Shown here in pieces: positions 20,080 to 31,767 of a DNA stretch of 64,000 nt (position 1 is its first letter; the number at the start of each line of letters is the position of its first letter). Below the pieces are notes generated by a model. The model did no database searches and was not told the DNA's origin. It saw only the letters and a list, made by a program, of their open reading frames with translations. This DNA is from Pseudomonas syringae. GTDB lineage: Bacteria; Pseudomonadota; Gammaproteobacteria; Pseudomonadales; Pseudomonadaceae. The stretch lies in NCBI RefSeq assembly GCF_023278085.1, contig NZ_CP066265.1, positions 4,784,501-4,848,500 of the forward strand, written 5' to 3'. Both the position numbers and the translations under genes were made by a program.

Positions 20080-21381
20080 TTATTGCAAAGTGTGTTGCTC
20101 GATGAACTCCAGCGGCTGCAATCCTTCGCGACTCACCAGACGATTGAGTTCAACGCGCGGCAATCGCACTGCCAGCAGGCTTGCACCTTCTTCATCATGC
20201 GTCTCGCTCTGCACCGCACCCAGTTCAAAAAACTGGGCACGCAGCCGGGCAAGATTCTGCGGCAAATGCAGCGTGCCGACAAACAGATCGTCACCCAGCA
20301 GCTCGGCAACCGCCTGCTTGAGCAGGTCCAGACCCCGGCCATCACGGGCAGACAACCAGACACGTTGCGGCTTGCCATCGGCATCCCGCTGTATCTGGGG
20401 CTCTACCCCTTCCAGCAAATCGAGTTTGTTATAGACCTCGAGGATCGGCAAGCCCTCGGCCCCGATCTCGCCCAGCACGGCCATGACCTGTTCGATCTGC
20501 GACATGCGCTCAGGCTCGTGAGAGTCGATGACATGCAGCAGCAGATCGGAGTTGCTCGATTCTTCAAGCGTCGCGCGAAAGGCTTCAACCAGCTTGTGCG
20601 GCAGATGACGAATGAAGCCCACGGTATCGGCCAGCACGATGGGACCGAGGTCATCAAGCTGCAGACGGCGCAAGGTCGGATCGAGCGTGGCGAACAGCTG
20701 GTCGGCCGCAAACACATTCGAATCGGTGATCGAATTGAACAGCGTCGACTTGCCGGCGTTGGTATAGCCCACCAGCGATACCGACGGGATATCGGCGCGA
20801 CGACGCCCACGACGGGCCTGGTCACGCTGGCTGCGAACCTTCTCGAGCCGCCCCTTGATCTGGCGCAGGCGCACCCGCAACAGACGACGGTCGGTTTCGA
20901 GCTGGGTCTCACCCGGACCGCGCAGGCCGATACCACCCTTCTGACGCTCAAGGTGAGTCCAGCCACGCACAAGACGCGTGCTCATGTGCTCAAGCTGGGC
21001 CAGTTCGACCTGCAACTTGCCTTCGTGAGTACGTGCCCGCTGGGCAAAGATGTCGAGAATCAGCCCGGTGCGATCAAGCACGCGACACTCGAAAACGCGT
21101 TCGAGGTTACGTTCCTGACTGGGCGTGAGGGTGTGATTGAATATCACGAGATCAGCCTGTTCGGCTTTGACCTGGTCGCGAAGCTCCTCGACCTTGCCAG
21201 AGCCAATCAGGTATTTGGCCGATGGCCGATGACGCGGCACGTTGATAAACGCAACGGTATCGGCACCGGCCGAAATGGCCAGCTCCTGAAACTCCTGCGG
21301 ATCTTCGCGCGCCTCAGGGTCCTGACCATCCAGATGAACGAGTATGGCCCGCTCACCACCACTGTGGCGCTCAAAGAACAA
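20080..21381 (-). CDS. hflX: Ribosome-associated GTPase HflX
   Basis: 433 residues. The N-terminal HflX domain (DTVAFINVPRHRPSAKYLIGSGKVEEL) is followed by a coiled linker and a G domain. G1 is GYTNAGKSTLFNSIT, G3 is DTVGFIRHLP and G4 is NKLD. HflX binds the 50S subunit and splits stalled ribosomes, notably after heat stress. It follows hfq by 12 bases in the miaA-hfq-hflX arrangement known from many gamma-proteobacteria. ATG 21381 begins MFFERHSGGERAILVHLD, the usual start in pseudomonads. Confidence 0.96.
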   Translation of the reverse strand: MFFERHSGGERAILVHLDGQDPEAREDPQEFQELAISAGADTVAFINVPRHRPSAKYLIGSGKVEELRDQVKAEQADLVIFNHTLTPSQERNLERVFECRVLDRTGLILDIFAQRARTHEGKLQVELAQLEHMSTRLVRGWTHLERQKGGIGLRGPGETQLETDRRLLRVRLRQIKGRLEKVRSQRDQARRGRRRADIPSVSLVGYTNAGKSTLFNSITDSNVFAADQLFATLDPTLRRLQLDDLGPIVLADTVGFIRHLPHKLVEAFRATLEESSNSDLLLHVIDSHEPERMSQIEQVMAVLGEIGAEGLPILEVYNKLDLLEGVEPQIQRDADGKPQRVWLSARDGRGLDLLKQAVAELLGDDLFVGTLHLPQNLARLRAQFFELGAVQSETHDEEGASLLAVRLPRVELNRLVSREGLQPLEFIEQHTLQ

Positions 21382-21393
21382 GGCAGACTCCTA

Positions 21394-21654
21394 TCAGGCG
21401 TTACCTGGCTCGGCGTCCGCGCCGTCAGCGTCGGTAGCGCTTGGCAGGCGGATCGGACGAACCGGTACGACGGTGGAAATAGCGTGTTTGTAGACCATCT
21501 GGCTGACCGTGTTCTTCAGCAAAATGACGAACTGGTCGAAAGACTCGATCGTACCCTGCAGCTTGATACCGTTGACCAGATAGATCGATACCCCGACCTT
21601 CTCTTTACGCAAGGTATTCAGGTAAGGGTCTTGTAGCGAATGCCCTTTTGACAT
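21394..21654 (-). CDS. hfq: RNA chaperone Hfq
   Basis: 86 residues from ATG 21654 ([20 protein letters not shown]), with AAGGAG about 8 bases upstream. An in-frame extension of 21 residues upstream is rejected. The Sm1 motif ([25 protein letters not shown] region) and the Sm2 motif [10 protein letters not shown] are intact, with the proximal-face Gln8 and the YKH triplet. The tail after residue 70 is short and acidic, typical of pseudomonads. Hfq forms a hexamer that pairs small RNAs with mRNAs; in Pseudomonas it also works with Crc in catabolite repression. It lies between miaA and hflX. Confidence 0.98.
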   Translation of the reverse strand: MSKGHSLQDPYLNTLRKEKVGVSIYLVNGIKLQGTIESFDQFVILLKNTVSQMVYKHAISTVVPVRPIRLPSATDADGADAEPGNA

Positions 21655-21747
21655 GTGCCGCACTCCTTTAAGGATCAAAAAAATAATAAATCGAATTCGA
21701 TTGGCTTGACCGGCCACCCCCCAAGGATAGACGGCTATTGCAGGGAC

Positions 21748-22719
21748 TCAGCCCAATATGGAGACCGATCCCAGGTATTTCAAGGCACGTGGCAGATTGT
21801 CGCTGGCCAGACTGTCGAGCCAGTGGAGATTCTCCCAGCTGCGTAGCCAGGTGAATTGCCGCTTGGCCAGTTGGCGCGTCGCAATGATGCCCCGTTCCTG
21901 CATTTCATCCCGCGTCAGCTTTCCATCCAGGTGATCCCAGACCTGGCGATAACCGACTGCTCTTATCGATGGCAACCCTGAATGCAGGTCGCCTCTTGAG
22001 CGCAATGCCAGTACTTCGTCCAGAAACCCCTGATCCAGCATTTGCTCAAAACGCAGCGCGATGCGGTGGTGCAGCACCTTGCGATCCGCCGGAGCGATTG
22101 CAAGATTCGCGACAGTATAGGGCAATTGCTGACGCCCTGATGCGGCCGCTTCAGTACTTTGCGCAGTTTGTTGCTCGCGGTGTGCGGTCATGCTCATTCC
22201 GCTGACGCGATAAACCTCCAGCGCTCTGATCAGACGTTGCGGATCATTGGGGTGAATACGTGCCGCCGACACCGGGTCGACCACCGCCAATTGATCGTGC
22301 AACGACTGCCAGCCAAAGGCCAGTGCATCGGCTTCAAGCTGCGCCCGGACCTCTGCATCAGCGGCCGGCATATCTGCCAGCCCGTCCAATAGAGCCTTGA
22401 AATACAACATAGTGCCGCCGACCAGCAAAGGAATATTTCCGCGTGCGGTGATTTCCGCCATGGCGGTCAGTGCATCGGCGCGGAAGTCAGCGGCGGAGTA
22501 GCTTTGCGCAGGGTCGAGAATGTCGATCAGACGATGAGGAAACTCGGCCAGTTGCGCATTTGAAGGCTTGGCGGTGCCGATATCCATGCCGCGATAGACC
22601 AGTGCCGAATCGACGCTGATCAGCTCGCAGGGCAGGACTTTGCTCAGCTCGATCGCCAGATCGGTCTTGCCTGCAGCGGTTGGCCCCATGAGAAAGATGG
22701 CCGGAGGTAAAGCGTTCAT
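21748..22719 (-). CDS. miaA: tRNA dimethylallyltransferase MiaA
   Basis: 323 residues. The P-loop [11 protein letters not shown] lies near the N-terminus, followed by the substrate motif [16 protein letters not shown] and later [19 protein letters not shown]. MiaA transfers the dimethylallyl group to A37 of tRNAs that read UNN codons, which MiaB then modifies further. The ATG lies directly next to the mutL stop (no gap), so the genes are coupled. The mutL-miaA-hfq order is the classic gamma-proteobacterial superoperon. Confidence 0.97.
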   Translation of the reverse strand: MNALPPAIFLMGPTAAGKTDLAIELSKVLPCELISVDSALVYRGMDIGTAKPSNAQLAEFPHRLIDILDPAQSYSAADFRADALTAMAEITARGNIPLLVGGTMLYFKALLDGLADMPAADAEVRAQLEADALAFGWQSLHDQLAVVDPVSAARIHPNDPQRLIRALEVYRVSGMSMTAHREQQTAQSTEAAASGRQQLPYTVANLAIAPADRKVLHHRIALRFEQMLDQGFLDEVLALRSRGDLHSGLPSIRAVGYRQVWDHLDGKLTRDEMQERGIIATRQLAKRQFTWLRSWENLHWLDSLASDNLPRALKYLGSVSILG

Positions 22720-24662
<1,943 letters not shown>

Positions 24663-24663
<1 letters not shown>

Positions 24664-26090
24664 TACTGGGTCGCAACCTCGGAACTCGGGATTCGCAGGT
24701 CCTGGCCGATTTTCAATTCATCGGTCTTCAGGTTATTGGCACTGCGCAGCGTGGCGATGTTCATGTCATAGCGCGCCGCGAGCATAGCCAGGGTTTCGCC
24801 GGAGCGCACCACATGGTTGCGCGGCCCTTGGGCCAGCTTGCCGTTGTCACGCAGCCAGGCAATATAGGTGCCCTGCGGCGGATTCTGCTGGAAGAACTGC
24901 TTCACGCCGGAAGTGATCGAGCGCGCCAACGCTTGCTGGTGTGATGCAGAGCCAAGCTTGTTGGCTTCGTTGGCGTTGGAGATGAAGCCGGTTTCCACCA
25001 GAATCGACGGAATGTCCGGCGACTTGAGCACCATGAAGCCCGCCTGCTCGACGCGAGCCTTGTGCAGCGAGGTGACGCGGCCGATGTTGCTCAGCACTTT
25101 CTGGCCCACGTTCAGGCTCGACGACAGCGAGGCGGTCATGGACAAGTCCAGCAGTACCCCAGCCAGCATGCGGTCCTTGTCATCGAGGCTGACCGCACCG
25201 GCACCACCGATCAGGTCGGAACGGTTTTCACTGTCTGCCAGCCAGCGCGCGGTTTCGGAGGTCGCGCCGCGATCCGACAGGGCAAACACCGAGGCGCCGA
25301 ATGCAGCAGAAGACGGGGCCGCGTCGGCGTGAATGGACACGAACAGGTCTGCGCCCTTGGCGCGGGCAATCTCGGTACGTTTGCGCAGCGGGATGAAGTA
25401 GTCGCCGGTTCGCGTCAGCTCGGCGCGGTAGCCTTTTTCAGCGTTGACCTGGCGCTGCAACTCCTTGGCAATCGACAGCACCACGTTTTTCTCTTTCTGA
25501 CCCGCGCCGCCCGAGGCGCCCGGGTCTTCACCACCGTGCCCGGCATCGATCACGACCACGATGTCGCGCTTGCCATTGGGCACCGGGGTCAATTTGATTT
25601 CCGGTTTGGCAGGGCTGACCGGAACCGCCGGTGCCGTGTTGGCGGGGGTATCCGGGATCACTGGCGTCGGGTTGGCATCGGCCGCGTTGTCGTAAAGGTC
25701 AACCACCAGACGGTTGCCATACTGCTGGTTCGGCGCCAGCGTAAAGCTCTTCGGGGTCACGCCCTTTTTCAGGTCGATGACCACGCGCAGATCGGTGGGC
25801 GTGCGCTGCGCAGAGCGCATGCTGCTGATCGGTGTATTGGCCGTCGGTACGTTCAGCGGTCCGCCGAGCGTCGCGCCGTTGATATCGATCACCAGACGAT
25901 CAGGCGAAGTCAGGGTAAACAGGCTGTGCTGCACCGGCCCGGTCAGGTCAAAGACCAGACGCGTGTTATCCGGCGCTCGCCATAAGCGGACACTTCGCAC
26001 TTGCGTAGCGGCAACCGCCTCGACAGCCATGGCCATCAACAGCAGACCCACTACAGTAACCAGCGCGCGCATGCGCATACCTAACCCCAT
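24663..26090 (-). CDS. amiB: N-acetylmuramoyl-L-alanine amidase (AmiB/AmiC type)
   Basis: 475 residues from ATG 26090, two bases after the tsaE stop. ATGs at 26078 and 26072 are possible alternatives; all give a signal peptide ([21 protein letters not shown]). The order is an AMIN domain (about 30-130, [19 protein letters not shown]), a Pro/Ala linker, a zinc-dependent Amidase_3 domain ([17 protein letters not shown], later SIHADAA and [10 protein letters not shown]), and a C-terminal LysM ([28 protein letters not shown]). It cleaves septal peptidoglycan in the periplasm during cell separation, probably under EnvC/NlpD-type activation. Confidence 0.95.
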
Positions 26091-26092
26091 AT

Positions 26093-26563
26093 CTATTTGA
26101 ATTCCAAAGCCAAAGTGGCACACCAGCGTTCGCCACGCGAGCCCAGCGGGCTCAACATGACCGACCGACCGTCGCCGTGCGGGCCAATGGTAATGGTCAG
26201 GTCGGGCTTTGGCAAAAAGCCTGCACCGCGTTGGGGCCATTCAATCAGACAAAGTGCCTCGCCGTCGAAGTAATCACGCACGCCCATGAACTCAAGCTCT
26301 TCGGGATCTACCAGACGATACAGGTCGAAGTGAAACACCCGCACGGCATCGATTTCGTAGGGCTCGACCAGCGTGAAAGTCGGGCTCTTGACAGGCCCGG
26401 CGTGCCCGAACCCGCGAATCATTCCCCGCGAAAGGGTGGTTTTTCCGGCACCCAGATCGCCGTCGAGAAAAATCACGCCCTTGCCTTCGGTGACCTCGGC
26501 GAGGCGCGCACCAAAATGCATCATTGCCTCTTCACCCACCACATGCAGCGTTAATTCAGACAC
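26093..26563 (-). CDS. tsaE: tRNA threonylcarbamoyladenosine biosynthesis protein TsaE
   Basis: 156 residues. Walker A is GDLGAGKTTLSRG, followed by the family motif SPTFTLVEPY and a late EWPQRG segment. TsaE is the ATPase that works with TsaB and TsaD to install t6A37 in tRNAs that read ANN codons. It overlaps the nnr end by 13 bases and is followed two bases later by amiB, the standard nnr-tsaE-amiB-mutL order. Confidence 0.96.
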   Translation of the reverse strand: MSELTLHVVGEEAMMHFGARLAEVTEGKGVIFLDGDLGAGKTTLSRGMIRGFGHAGPVKSPTFTLVEPYEIDAVRVFHFDLYRLVDPEELEFMGVRDYFDGEALCLIEWPQRGAGFLPKPDLTITIGPHGDGRSVMLSPLGSRGERWCATLALEFK

Positions 26564-28041
26564 GGTTGCAGCTCCTCCAATAACTGACGAATGGCGGGAA
26601 TAATATCGCTGGCGGCCAGCCCGCGACCTGTTTCACCGACCTGCTGACCGGCACTGGCGTGCAGCCACACGGCCAGACAGGCTGCGTCGAAGGGCTTCAG
26701 GTGTTGCGCCATCAGCGCGCCGATCAGGCCGGCAAGCACGTCACCCAGCCCGGCGGTTGCCATTGCTGGATGGCCGCGATCACATAACGCCAGTTGACCG
26801 TGTGCATCGGCGATCAGGCTGCCGGAGCCCTTGAGGACACAAACGGTATTGAATTTGCGGGCCAGTGCCCGAGCAGCGGCAAGGCGATCGGCCTGAATCT
26901 CTTTAATGCCGACGCCCAGCAAGCGCGCCGCCTCCCCCGGATGCGGGGTGATGACGCTGTGCGCGGGCAGGCTCACCTGCCCGGTCGCCAGCATGTTCAG
27001 CGCATCGGCGTCCCAGACTTGTGGCCGGTCAGCGTTGGCGGCGGCAGACAGCAGGCTGCGCCCCCAACTGGCCTGGCCCAGACCGGGACCAACCACCAGC
27101 ACGCTGGCGGGCTCGATCAGCGCCATCAACTGATTGGCCGAACGGATCGCCGCACTCATGATTTCCGGCATGCGCGTCAAGGCAGCCGGCACGTGTTCGG
27201 CGCGGGTCGCCAGGGTGAGCATGCCGGCACCGCTGCGCAATGCGCTTTCGGCGCTGAGCAACGCGGCACCGCCAAAGCCGTGATCGCCGCCGATGACCAG
27301 CACACGCCCGAACATGCCTTTATGGGCCGTGCGCGGGCGTGGCGGCAGCACCGGCAGGTTGAAAGTGTCCAGACGTTTCGCGCTTGCTTGAGTCTGTGCG
27401 ACCAACGAGGGATCGGCCTGTAGATCGTCAAAAACCAGTTCGCCGACACAATCAGCCGCCTCGCCGGTCAGCAGCCCTGCTTTCAGGCCGATGAAGGTCA
27501 CCGTCAGATCGGCACGCACCACAACACCGAGGGATTGCCCGGTGTCGGCGCTCAAGCCTGACGGAATGTCCACGGCGGCAACCGGCAGACCGCTGGCATT
27601 GATTGCTTCGATGGCCGAACGATAAGGCTCGCGCACGTCGCCGTTAAGCCCGGTGCCGAGCAAGGCATCCAGCACAACGCCCTTCAGCGACTGCCCGGCC
27701 CAGGCGTGAACAGTCACGTCAGCAGCCATGGCATAGGCTGCTGCCGCATCGCCCGTCAGCGCGTCCGGCGCGCCGACTGCCAGCACACTGACCTGCCAGC
27801 CCGCCTTGTGCGCCAGCGCTGCCACCAGATACCCGTCACCGGCGTTGTTGCCACGCCCGGCCAGCACGGTCAGCTCGTTCATTTCCGACCAGCGCCGGCG
27901 TAGCGCACGCCATGTGGCATGGGCAGCGCGCTGCATCAGTTCCAGGCCCGGCGTACCGGCGGCAATCAGCCGGGCGTCGAGGTCGCGGACCTGCGCTGCG
28001 CTGTACAGCGCGTCGGGTAAATGAGGTTTAGTGTCGAACAT
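26551..28041 (-). CDS. nnr: Bifunctional NAD(P)H-hydrate epimerase / ADP-dependent dehydratase
   Basis: 496 residues from ATG 28041 (MFDTKPHLPDALYSAAQVRDLD). The open frame upstream reads antisense to queG and is ignored. The YjeF N-terminal epimerase domain (about 15-215) shows GRGNNAGDGYLVAALA. The C-terminal ribokinase-like dehydratase domain shows VIGGDHGFGGAALLSAESALRSGAG, ITPHPGEAARLL and MATAGLGDVLAGLIGA. The enzyme repairs hydrated, inactive NAD(P)HX by epimerising R to S and dehydrating S. It diverges from queG. Confidence 0.95.
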   Translation of the reverse strand: MFDTKPHLPDALYSAAQVRDLDARLIAAGTPGLELMQRAAHATWRALRRRWSEMNELTVLAGRGNNAGDGYLVAALAHKAGWQVSVLAVGAPDALTGDAAAAYAMAADVTVHAWAGQSLKGVVLDALLGTGLNGDVREPYRSAIEAINASGLPVAAVDIPSGLSADTGQSLGVVVRADLTVTFIGLKAGLLTGEAADCVGELVFDDLQADPSLVAQTQASAKRLDTFNLPVLPPRPRTAHKGMFGRVLVIGGDHGFGGAALLSAESALRSGAGMLTLATRAEHVPAALTRMPEIMSAAIRSANQLMALIEPASVLVVGPGLGQASWGRSLLSAAANADRPQVWDADALNMLATGQVSLPAHSVITPHPGEAARLLGVGIKEIQADRLAAARALARKFNTVCVLKGSGSLIADAHGQLALCDRGHPAMATAGLGDVLAGLIGALMAQHLKPFDAACLAVWLHASAGQQVGETGRGLAASDIIPAIRQLLEELQPCLN

Positions 28042-28069
28042 GCGTCTATGGGCTCCGATGTCTGGCAGA

Positions 28070-28075
28070 ATTATA
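28070..28075 (-). promoter_or_regulatory. Candidate -10 box for nnr operon
   Basis: A perfect TATAAT on the minus strand, 29 bases upstream of the nnr ATG. No convincing -35 lies 17 bases further upstream. It is in the 63-base divergent gap with queG. Confidence 0.4.
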
Positions 28076-28104
28076 CGCACCTTGGCCCCGGTTTCTCTCT
28101 GCGC

Positions 28105-29193
28105 ATGTCCGCTATTACTGCTGAACTTCCTACTTCCGATGATCTTGCCGCCCTTGCCCTGTCGATCAAGGCGTGGGGGCGTGAGCTGGGCTTTCAGGAA
28201 GTTGGGATAAGCGGCCTGGATCTGGCAGAGCACGAGCAGCACCTGCAACGCTGGCTCGATGCGGGTTATCACGGCGAAATGGACTATATGGCAGCCCATG
28301 GCAGCAAACGTTCCCACCCGGAAGAACTGGTGCCGGGGACCCTGCGTGTGGTGTCGCTGCGCATGGATTATCTGCCGGGCGACAGCGAAATGGCCCAGCG
28401 CCTGATAGAGCCGGAAAAAGCCTACGTTTCACGCTACGCCCTGGGCCGTGACTACCACAAGTTGATCCGCAAGCGTCTTCAGCAACTGGCCGAACGCATT
28501 CAGCAGGCCATCGGGCCATTTGGCTTCAGGGCCTTTGTCGACAGCGCGCCGGTGCTGGAAAAGGCCATCGCCGAACAGGCCGGGCTGGGCTGGATCGGCA
28601 AAAACACATTGGTGCTCAATCGCAAGGCGGGGAGCTTTTTCTTTCTCGGCGAGCTGTTTGTCGATATTCCGCTGCCGGTGGATGCGCCCCACGCGACCGA
28701 ACACTGCGGACGCTGCACGGCCTGCCTGGATATCTGCCCGACTGCTGCGTTTGTCGGGCCTTATGTGCTGGATGCGCGGCGCTGTATTTCTTACCTGACC
28801 ATTGAGCTGAAGACGGCAATTCCCGAAGAGCTGCGGCCGTTGATTGGTAACCGGGTGTTCGGCTGTGACGACTGCCAGATCGTCTGCCCCTGGAACCGCT
28901 TCGCCCGCCCTACCGGGCAGAGTGATTTTCAGCCACGCCACAACCTGGATAACGCCGGGCTGGCCGAACTGTTTCTATGGGACGAAGAAAAATTTCTCGG
29001 CAACACCGAAGGCTCACCCCTGCGCCGCGCCGGATACGAACGCTGGCTACGCAACCTGGCCGTCGGTCTCGGCAACGCGCCTTCCACCATTCCGGTCGTA
29101 GAAGCCCTGCGGGCACGCCGCGACTACCCGTCGGAGCTGGTCAGGGAGCATGTGGAATGGGCGTTGCGGCGGCATGGTGTGGCGCCGCTTTGA
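28105..29193 (+). CDS. queG: Epoxyqueuosine reductase QueG
   Basis: 362 residues from ATG 28105 (MSAITAELPTSDDLAALALS); the open frame extends 28 codons upstream without a family-like sequence. An N-terminal cobalamin-binding domain precedes two [4Fe-4S] motifs: CGRCTACLDICP and, after CISYLTIELK, CDDCQIVCPWNR. A C-terminal HEAT-like segment follows (ALRARRDYPSELVREHVEWALRRH). QueG reduces epoxyqueuosine to queuosine at the wobble position of tRNAs for Asp, Asn, His and Tyr. It diverges from nnr and is followed by a repeat-bearing gap. Confidence 0.96.
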   Translation: MSAITAELPTSDDLAALALSIKAWGRELGFQEVGISGLDLAEHEQHLQRWLDAGYHGEMDYMAAHGSKRSHPEELVPGTLRVVSLRMDYLPGDSEMAQRLIEPEKAYVSRYALGRDYHKLIRKRLQQLAERIQQAIGPFGFRAFVDSAPVLEKAIAEQAGLGWIGKNTLVLNRKAGSFFFLGELFVDIPLPVDAPHATEHCGRCTACLDICPTAAFVGPYVLDARRCISYLTIELKTAIPEELRPLIGNRVFGCDDCQIVCPWNRFARPTGQSDFQPRHNLDNAGLAELFLWDEEKFLGNTEGSPLRRAGYERWLRNLAVGLGNAPSTIPVVEALRARRDYPSELVREHVEWALRRHGVAPL

Positions 29194-29207
29194 ACCCGCA
29201 GCGTGGC

Positions 29208-29304
29208 GCGCAGTTGTGACGCGGAGCGTCACGAAGGGCATTCCCACGCTGGAGCGTGGGGAACGATAATTCTCCAACTATCGTGCCTACGCTCTGCGTC
29301 CGCT
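29208..29304. repeat. Short-palindrome repeat copy (locus b)
   Basis: Between the convergent queG and TRIC-type genes. Three mini-palindromes are visible: gtgacgcggagcgtcac (29216-29232), ccacgctggagcgtgg (29244-29259) and acgctctgcgt (29289-29299), joined by the family strings gaacgata and actatcgtg. No gene. It may also act as a bidirectional transcription end. Confidence 0.75.
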
Positions 29305-29916
29305 TCAAGGCTCGTCTTTATAGACGAACTTGGGCATTTCCCAGCGGAAACGGATGGCCAGCAGGCGCAGCAGCAGGCCGCCGAACAAGGTGATCAATAC
29401 GGCTTGCTCGTTCGGCAGTTGCAGAGACTGGCACAGCAAAAAGCACCACGCAGCCAGAAATGAAACGCTGGCGTACAGCTCGCGGCGGAAGATCAGCGGG
29501 ATGTCGTTGCAAAAGATGTCGCGCAGGATGCCGCCGAATACGCCGGTAATAACACCGCACACCGACGCAATCACCAGTCCATGCCCGGCTTCCAGCGCGG
29601 TCATGCAGCCGATCAAGGTGAACGCCACCAGGCCCAGCGCATCAAGCACCAGAAACAGCGAACGCAGATGGCGCATCAGTGGCGCGATGAAGATCGTCAC
29701 CAACGCTGCCACGCTGGTCAGCATCAGGTATTCCGGGTGTTTGACCCAGGTCAGCGGGTAGTGGCCGATCAAGACATCGCGCACCGAACCGCCACCCAGC
29801 GCCGTCACGCAGGCGATCAGCACCACTCCGAACCAGTCCATCCCGCGACGCCCGGCCGACAGTGCGCCGGTCATGGCCTCAGCGGTGATGGCGATCAGAT
29901 AAAGCATCAGTAGCAT
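29305..29916 (-). CDS. TRIC/YicG-type membrane channel protein (UPF0126)
   Basis: 203 residues with about seven hydrophobic segments. The sequence shows the two-fold internal repeat of this family: ALGGGSVRDVLIG in the first half and GVFGGILRDIFCND in the second, each carrying the Gly-x-x-x-Arg-Asp pattern. Prokaryotic TRIC homologues form trimeric cation channels with a pore in each subunit; the physiological ion here is unknown. It is a single gene, convergent with queG and upstream of orn in genome order but separated by about 106 bases. A polar tail (KFVYKDEP) ends it. Confidence 0.88.
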   Translation of the reverse strand: MLLMLYLIAITAEAMTGALSAGRRGMDWFGVVLIACVTALGGGSVRDVLIGHYPLTWVKHPEYLMLTSVAALVTIFIAPLMRHLRSLFLVLDALGLVAFTLIGCMTALEAGHGLVIASVCGVITGVFGGILRDIFCNDIPLIFRRELYASVSFLAAWCFLLCQSLQLPNEQAVLITLFGGLLLRLLAIRFRWEMPKFVYKDEP

Positions 29917-30022
29917 GGCGGCGACTCTGCGACAAAGGCGCGCAGTCTAACCAGCGGACTTGCGCACTGAAAGAGTGCAGCAAAGATTATTCGCCGCACG
30001 CCAAGGCCCTGCTATCGATCGG

Positions 30023-30559
30023 TCACGGCTTGATGAAGTGCTCGCGATAAAAGCGCAGCTCGGCGATCGACTCACGGATGTCGTCCAGCGCCAGATGTGT
30101 GCTGCCTTTCTTGAACTTGAGCTCGGGAGACCAGCGGGCAGCCAGTTCCTTGAGTGTCGAGACGTCCAGGTTGCGATAGTGGAAGTAGTTTTCCAGCGTC
30201 GGCATGTGGCGATACAGAAAGCGACGATCCTGGCAGATGCTGTTGCCGCAGATCGGCGAACTGCGCTCGGGCACCCACAATTTGATGAACTCCAGGGTCT
30301 GCGCCTCGGCTTCAGCCATGCTGACGGTGCTTTCACGCACGCGCTGGGTCAGGCCCGAGCCGCCGTGCTGGCGAGTGTTCCACTCGTCCATTTTTGCCAG
30401 CGTCTCGTCGCTCTGATGCACGGCGATGACCGGCCCTTCCGCCAGCGTGTTCAACTCACTGTCCGTGATGATCGTGGCCATTTCGATGATGACATCGGTA
30501 TCAGGGTCCAGTCCGGTCATTTCCAGATCGATCCAGATCAGGTTCTGCTTGTTCTGCAT
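30023..30559 (-). CDS. orn: Oligoribonuclease
   Basis: 178 residues from ATG 30559 ([22 protein letters not shown]); 24 in-frame residues upstream are not family-like. DEDDh exonuclease signatures are seen: IDLEMTG for the first two acidic residues, [12 protein letters not shown] and [17 protein letters not shown] for the last His/Asp. Orn degrades 2-5-mer RNAs and pGpG, so it completes c-di-GMP turnover in Pseudomonas and is normally essential. It diverges from rsgA across about 108 bases. Confidence 0.97.
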   Translation of the reverse strand: MQNKQNLIWIDLEMTGLDPDTDVIIEMATIITDSELNTLAEGPVIAVHQSDETLAKMDEWNTRQHGGSGLTQRVRESTVSMAEAEAQTLEFIKLWVPERSSPICGNSICQDRRFLYRHMPTLENYFHYRNLDVSTLKELAARWSPELKFKKGSTHLALDDIRESIAELRFYREHFIKP

Positions 30560-30667
30560 GTGTCGACTCCTCAGCGTAGGCGCGCAGTTTAGCTCACCCT
30601 GCCGTGATAGACTCCTGCCGATCAAACGCACAGCTTAATTCATCGGTTACATCACATCGGAACACCC

Positions 30668-31699
30668 ATGGCCAAACGCCAACTCAATCGACGTCAGAAC
30701 TGGCGCATCGAAAAAATTCAGGGCGAGCGCGCTGCCCGCGCGGCAAAACGCGAGTCCGTGACACTCGAAACACTGGAAGGCGGCGACCTCGGCCCCGAGC
30801 AGACCGGCCTGGTGATCGCTCACTTCGGCGTACAGGTTGAAGTCGAGGCCCAGGAAGGCGAGGAAAGCGGCAAGGTCTTTCGTTGCCACCTGCGCGCCAA
30901 CCTGCCCGCACTGGTCACCGGCGACCGCGTCGTATGGCGTGCCGGCAATCAGGGCATCGGGGTGATCGTCGCGCAGCTGCCGCGCACCACCGAACTGCGC
31001 CGCCCGGATTCCCGTGGCCAGCTCAAGCCTGTGGCCGCCAACGTCGATCTGATCGTGATCGTCTTTGCGCCGATGCCCGAGCCACACGCCAATCTTATCG
31101 ACCGTTACCTGGTCGCTGCCGAGCACGCCGGGATTCATCCGCTGCTGCTGCTGAACAAGGCCGACCTGATCGACGAGCAGAACGCACCGGCGCTGAATGC
31201 GTTGCTGGCGGTCTATCGCACCCTCGGTTATCCGGTACTGGAAGTGTCCGCCCACCACGGCGACGGCATGCAGAAGCTGCAAAGCCAGCTTGATGGCCAC
31301 ATCAGCGTGTTCGTCGGTCAGTCCGGTGTCGGCAAGTCCTCGCTGGTCAACAGCCTGCTGCCGGAAACCGATACCCGTGTCGGCCCGCTGTCCGAAGTGT
31401 CCGGTCAGGGTACGCACACCACCACCACCGCCCGCCTGTTTCACTTCCCGGGCGGCGGCGATCTGATCGACTCACCGGGTATTCGTGAATTCGGCCTGGG
31501 CCACGTCAGCCGTGCCGATGTAGAGGCCGGCTTCATCGAGTTCAACGACTTGATCGGCACGTGCCGTTTCCGCGACTGCAAGCATGACCGCGAGCCGGGC
31601 TGTGCCTTGCTCAAGGGTCTGGAAGACGGTCGTGTGCAACAGCAGCGCATGAACAGCTACCGCTCGATCATTGCCAGCCTGCCGCAAGAAAGTTACTGA
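30668..31699 (+). CDS. rsgA: Small ribosomal subunit biogenesis GTPase RsgA
   Basis: 343 residues. A basic N-terminus ([20 protein letters not shown]) and an OB fold precede a circularly permuted G domain, with NKADLI before [17 protein letters not shown] and [10 protein letters not shown]. The C-terminal zinc site reads [19 protein letters not shown]. RsgA checks late 30S maturation near helix 44. It diverges from orn and ends in a terminator at 31726-31752. Confidence 0.96.
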   Translation: MAKRQLNRRQNWRIEKIQGERAARAAKRESVTLETLEGGDLGPEQTGLVIAHFGVQVEVEAQEGEESGKVFRCHLRANLPALVTGDRVVWRAGNQGIGVIVAQLPRTTELRRPDSRGQLKPVAANVDLIVIVFAPMPEPHANLIDRYLVAAEHAGIHPLLLLNKADLIDEQNAPALNALLAVYRTLGYPVLEVSAHHGDGMQKLQSQLDGHISVFVGQSGVGKSSLVNSLLPETDTRVGPLSEVSGQGTHTTTTARLFHFPGGGDLIDSPGIREFGLGHVSRADVEAGFIEFNDLIGTCRFRDCKHDREPGCALLKGLEDGRVQQQRMNSYRSIIASLPQESY

Positions 31700-31725
31700 A
31701 CACCGCAGACTGAAAGCCGCACACA

Positions 31726-31752
31726 AAAACGCCGCGATGATCGCGGCGTTTT
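31726..31752. terminator. Bidirectional terminator between rsgA and motB
   Basis: aaaacgccgcga (31726-31737) pairs perfectly with tcgcggcgtttt (31741-31752) around a three-base loop. A and T runs at the two ends suit both converging transcripts. Confidence 0.9.
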
Positions 31753-31767
31753 CGTAGGTGTTGCTGC

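Noticed and set aside
19342..21636. Plus-strand 764-codon open frame
   Set aside because: It runs antisense across hflK, hflX and hfq, three clear genes.
28042..28317. N-terminal extension of nnr (92 residues)
   Set aside because: It would read through the divergent promoter region and into queG, and the family starts at MFDTKPHL.
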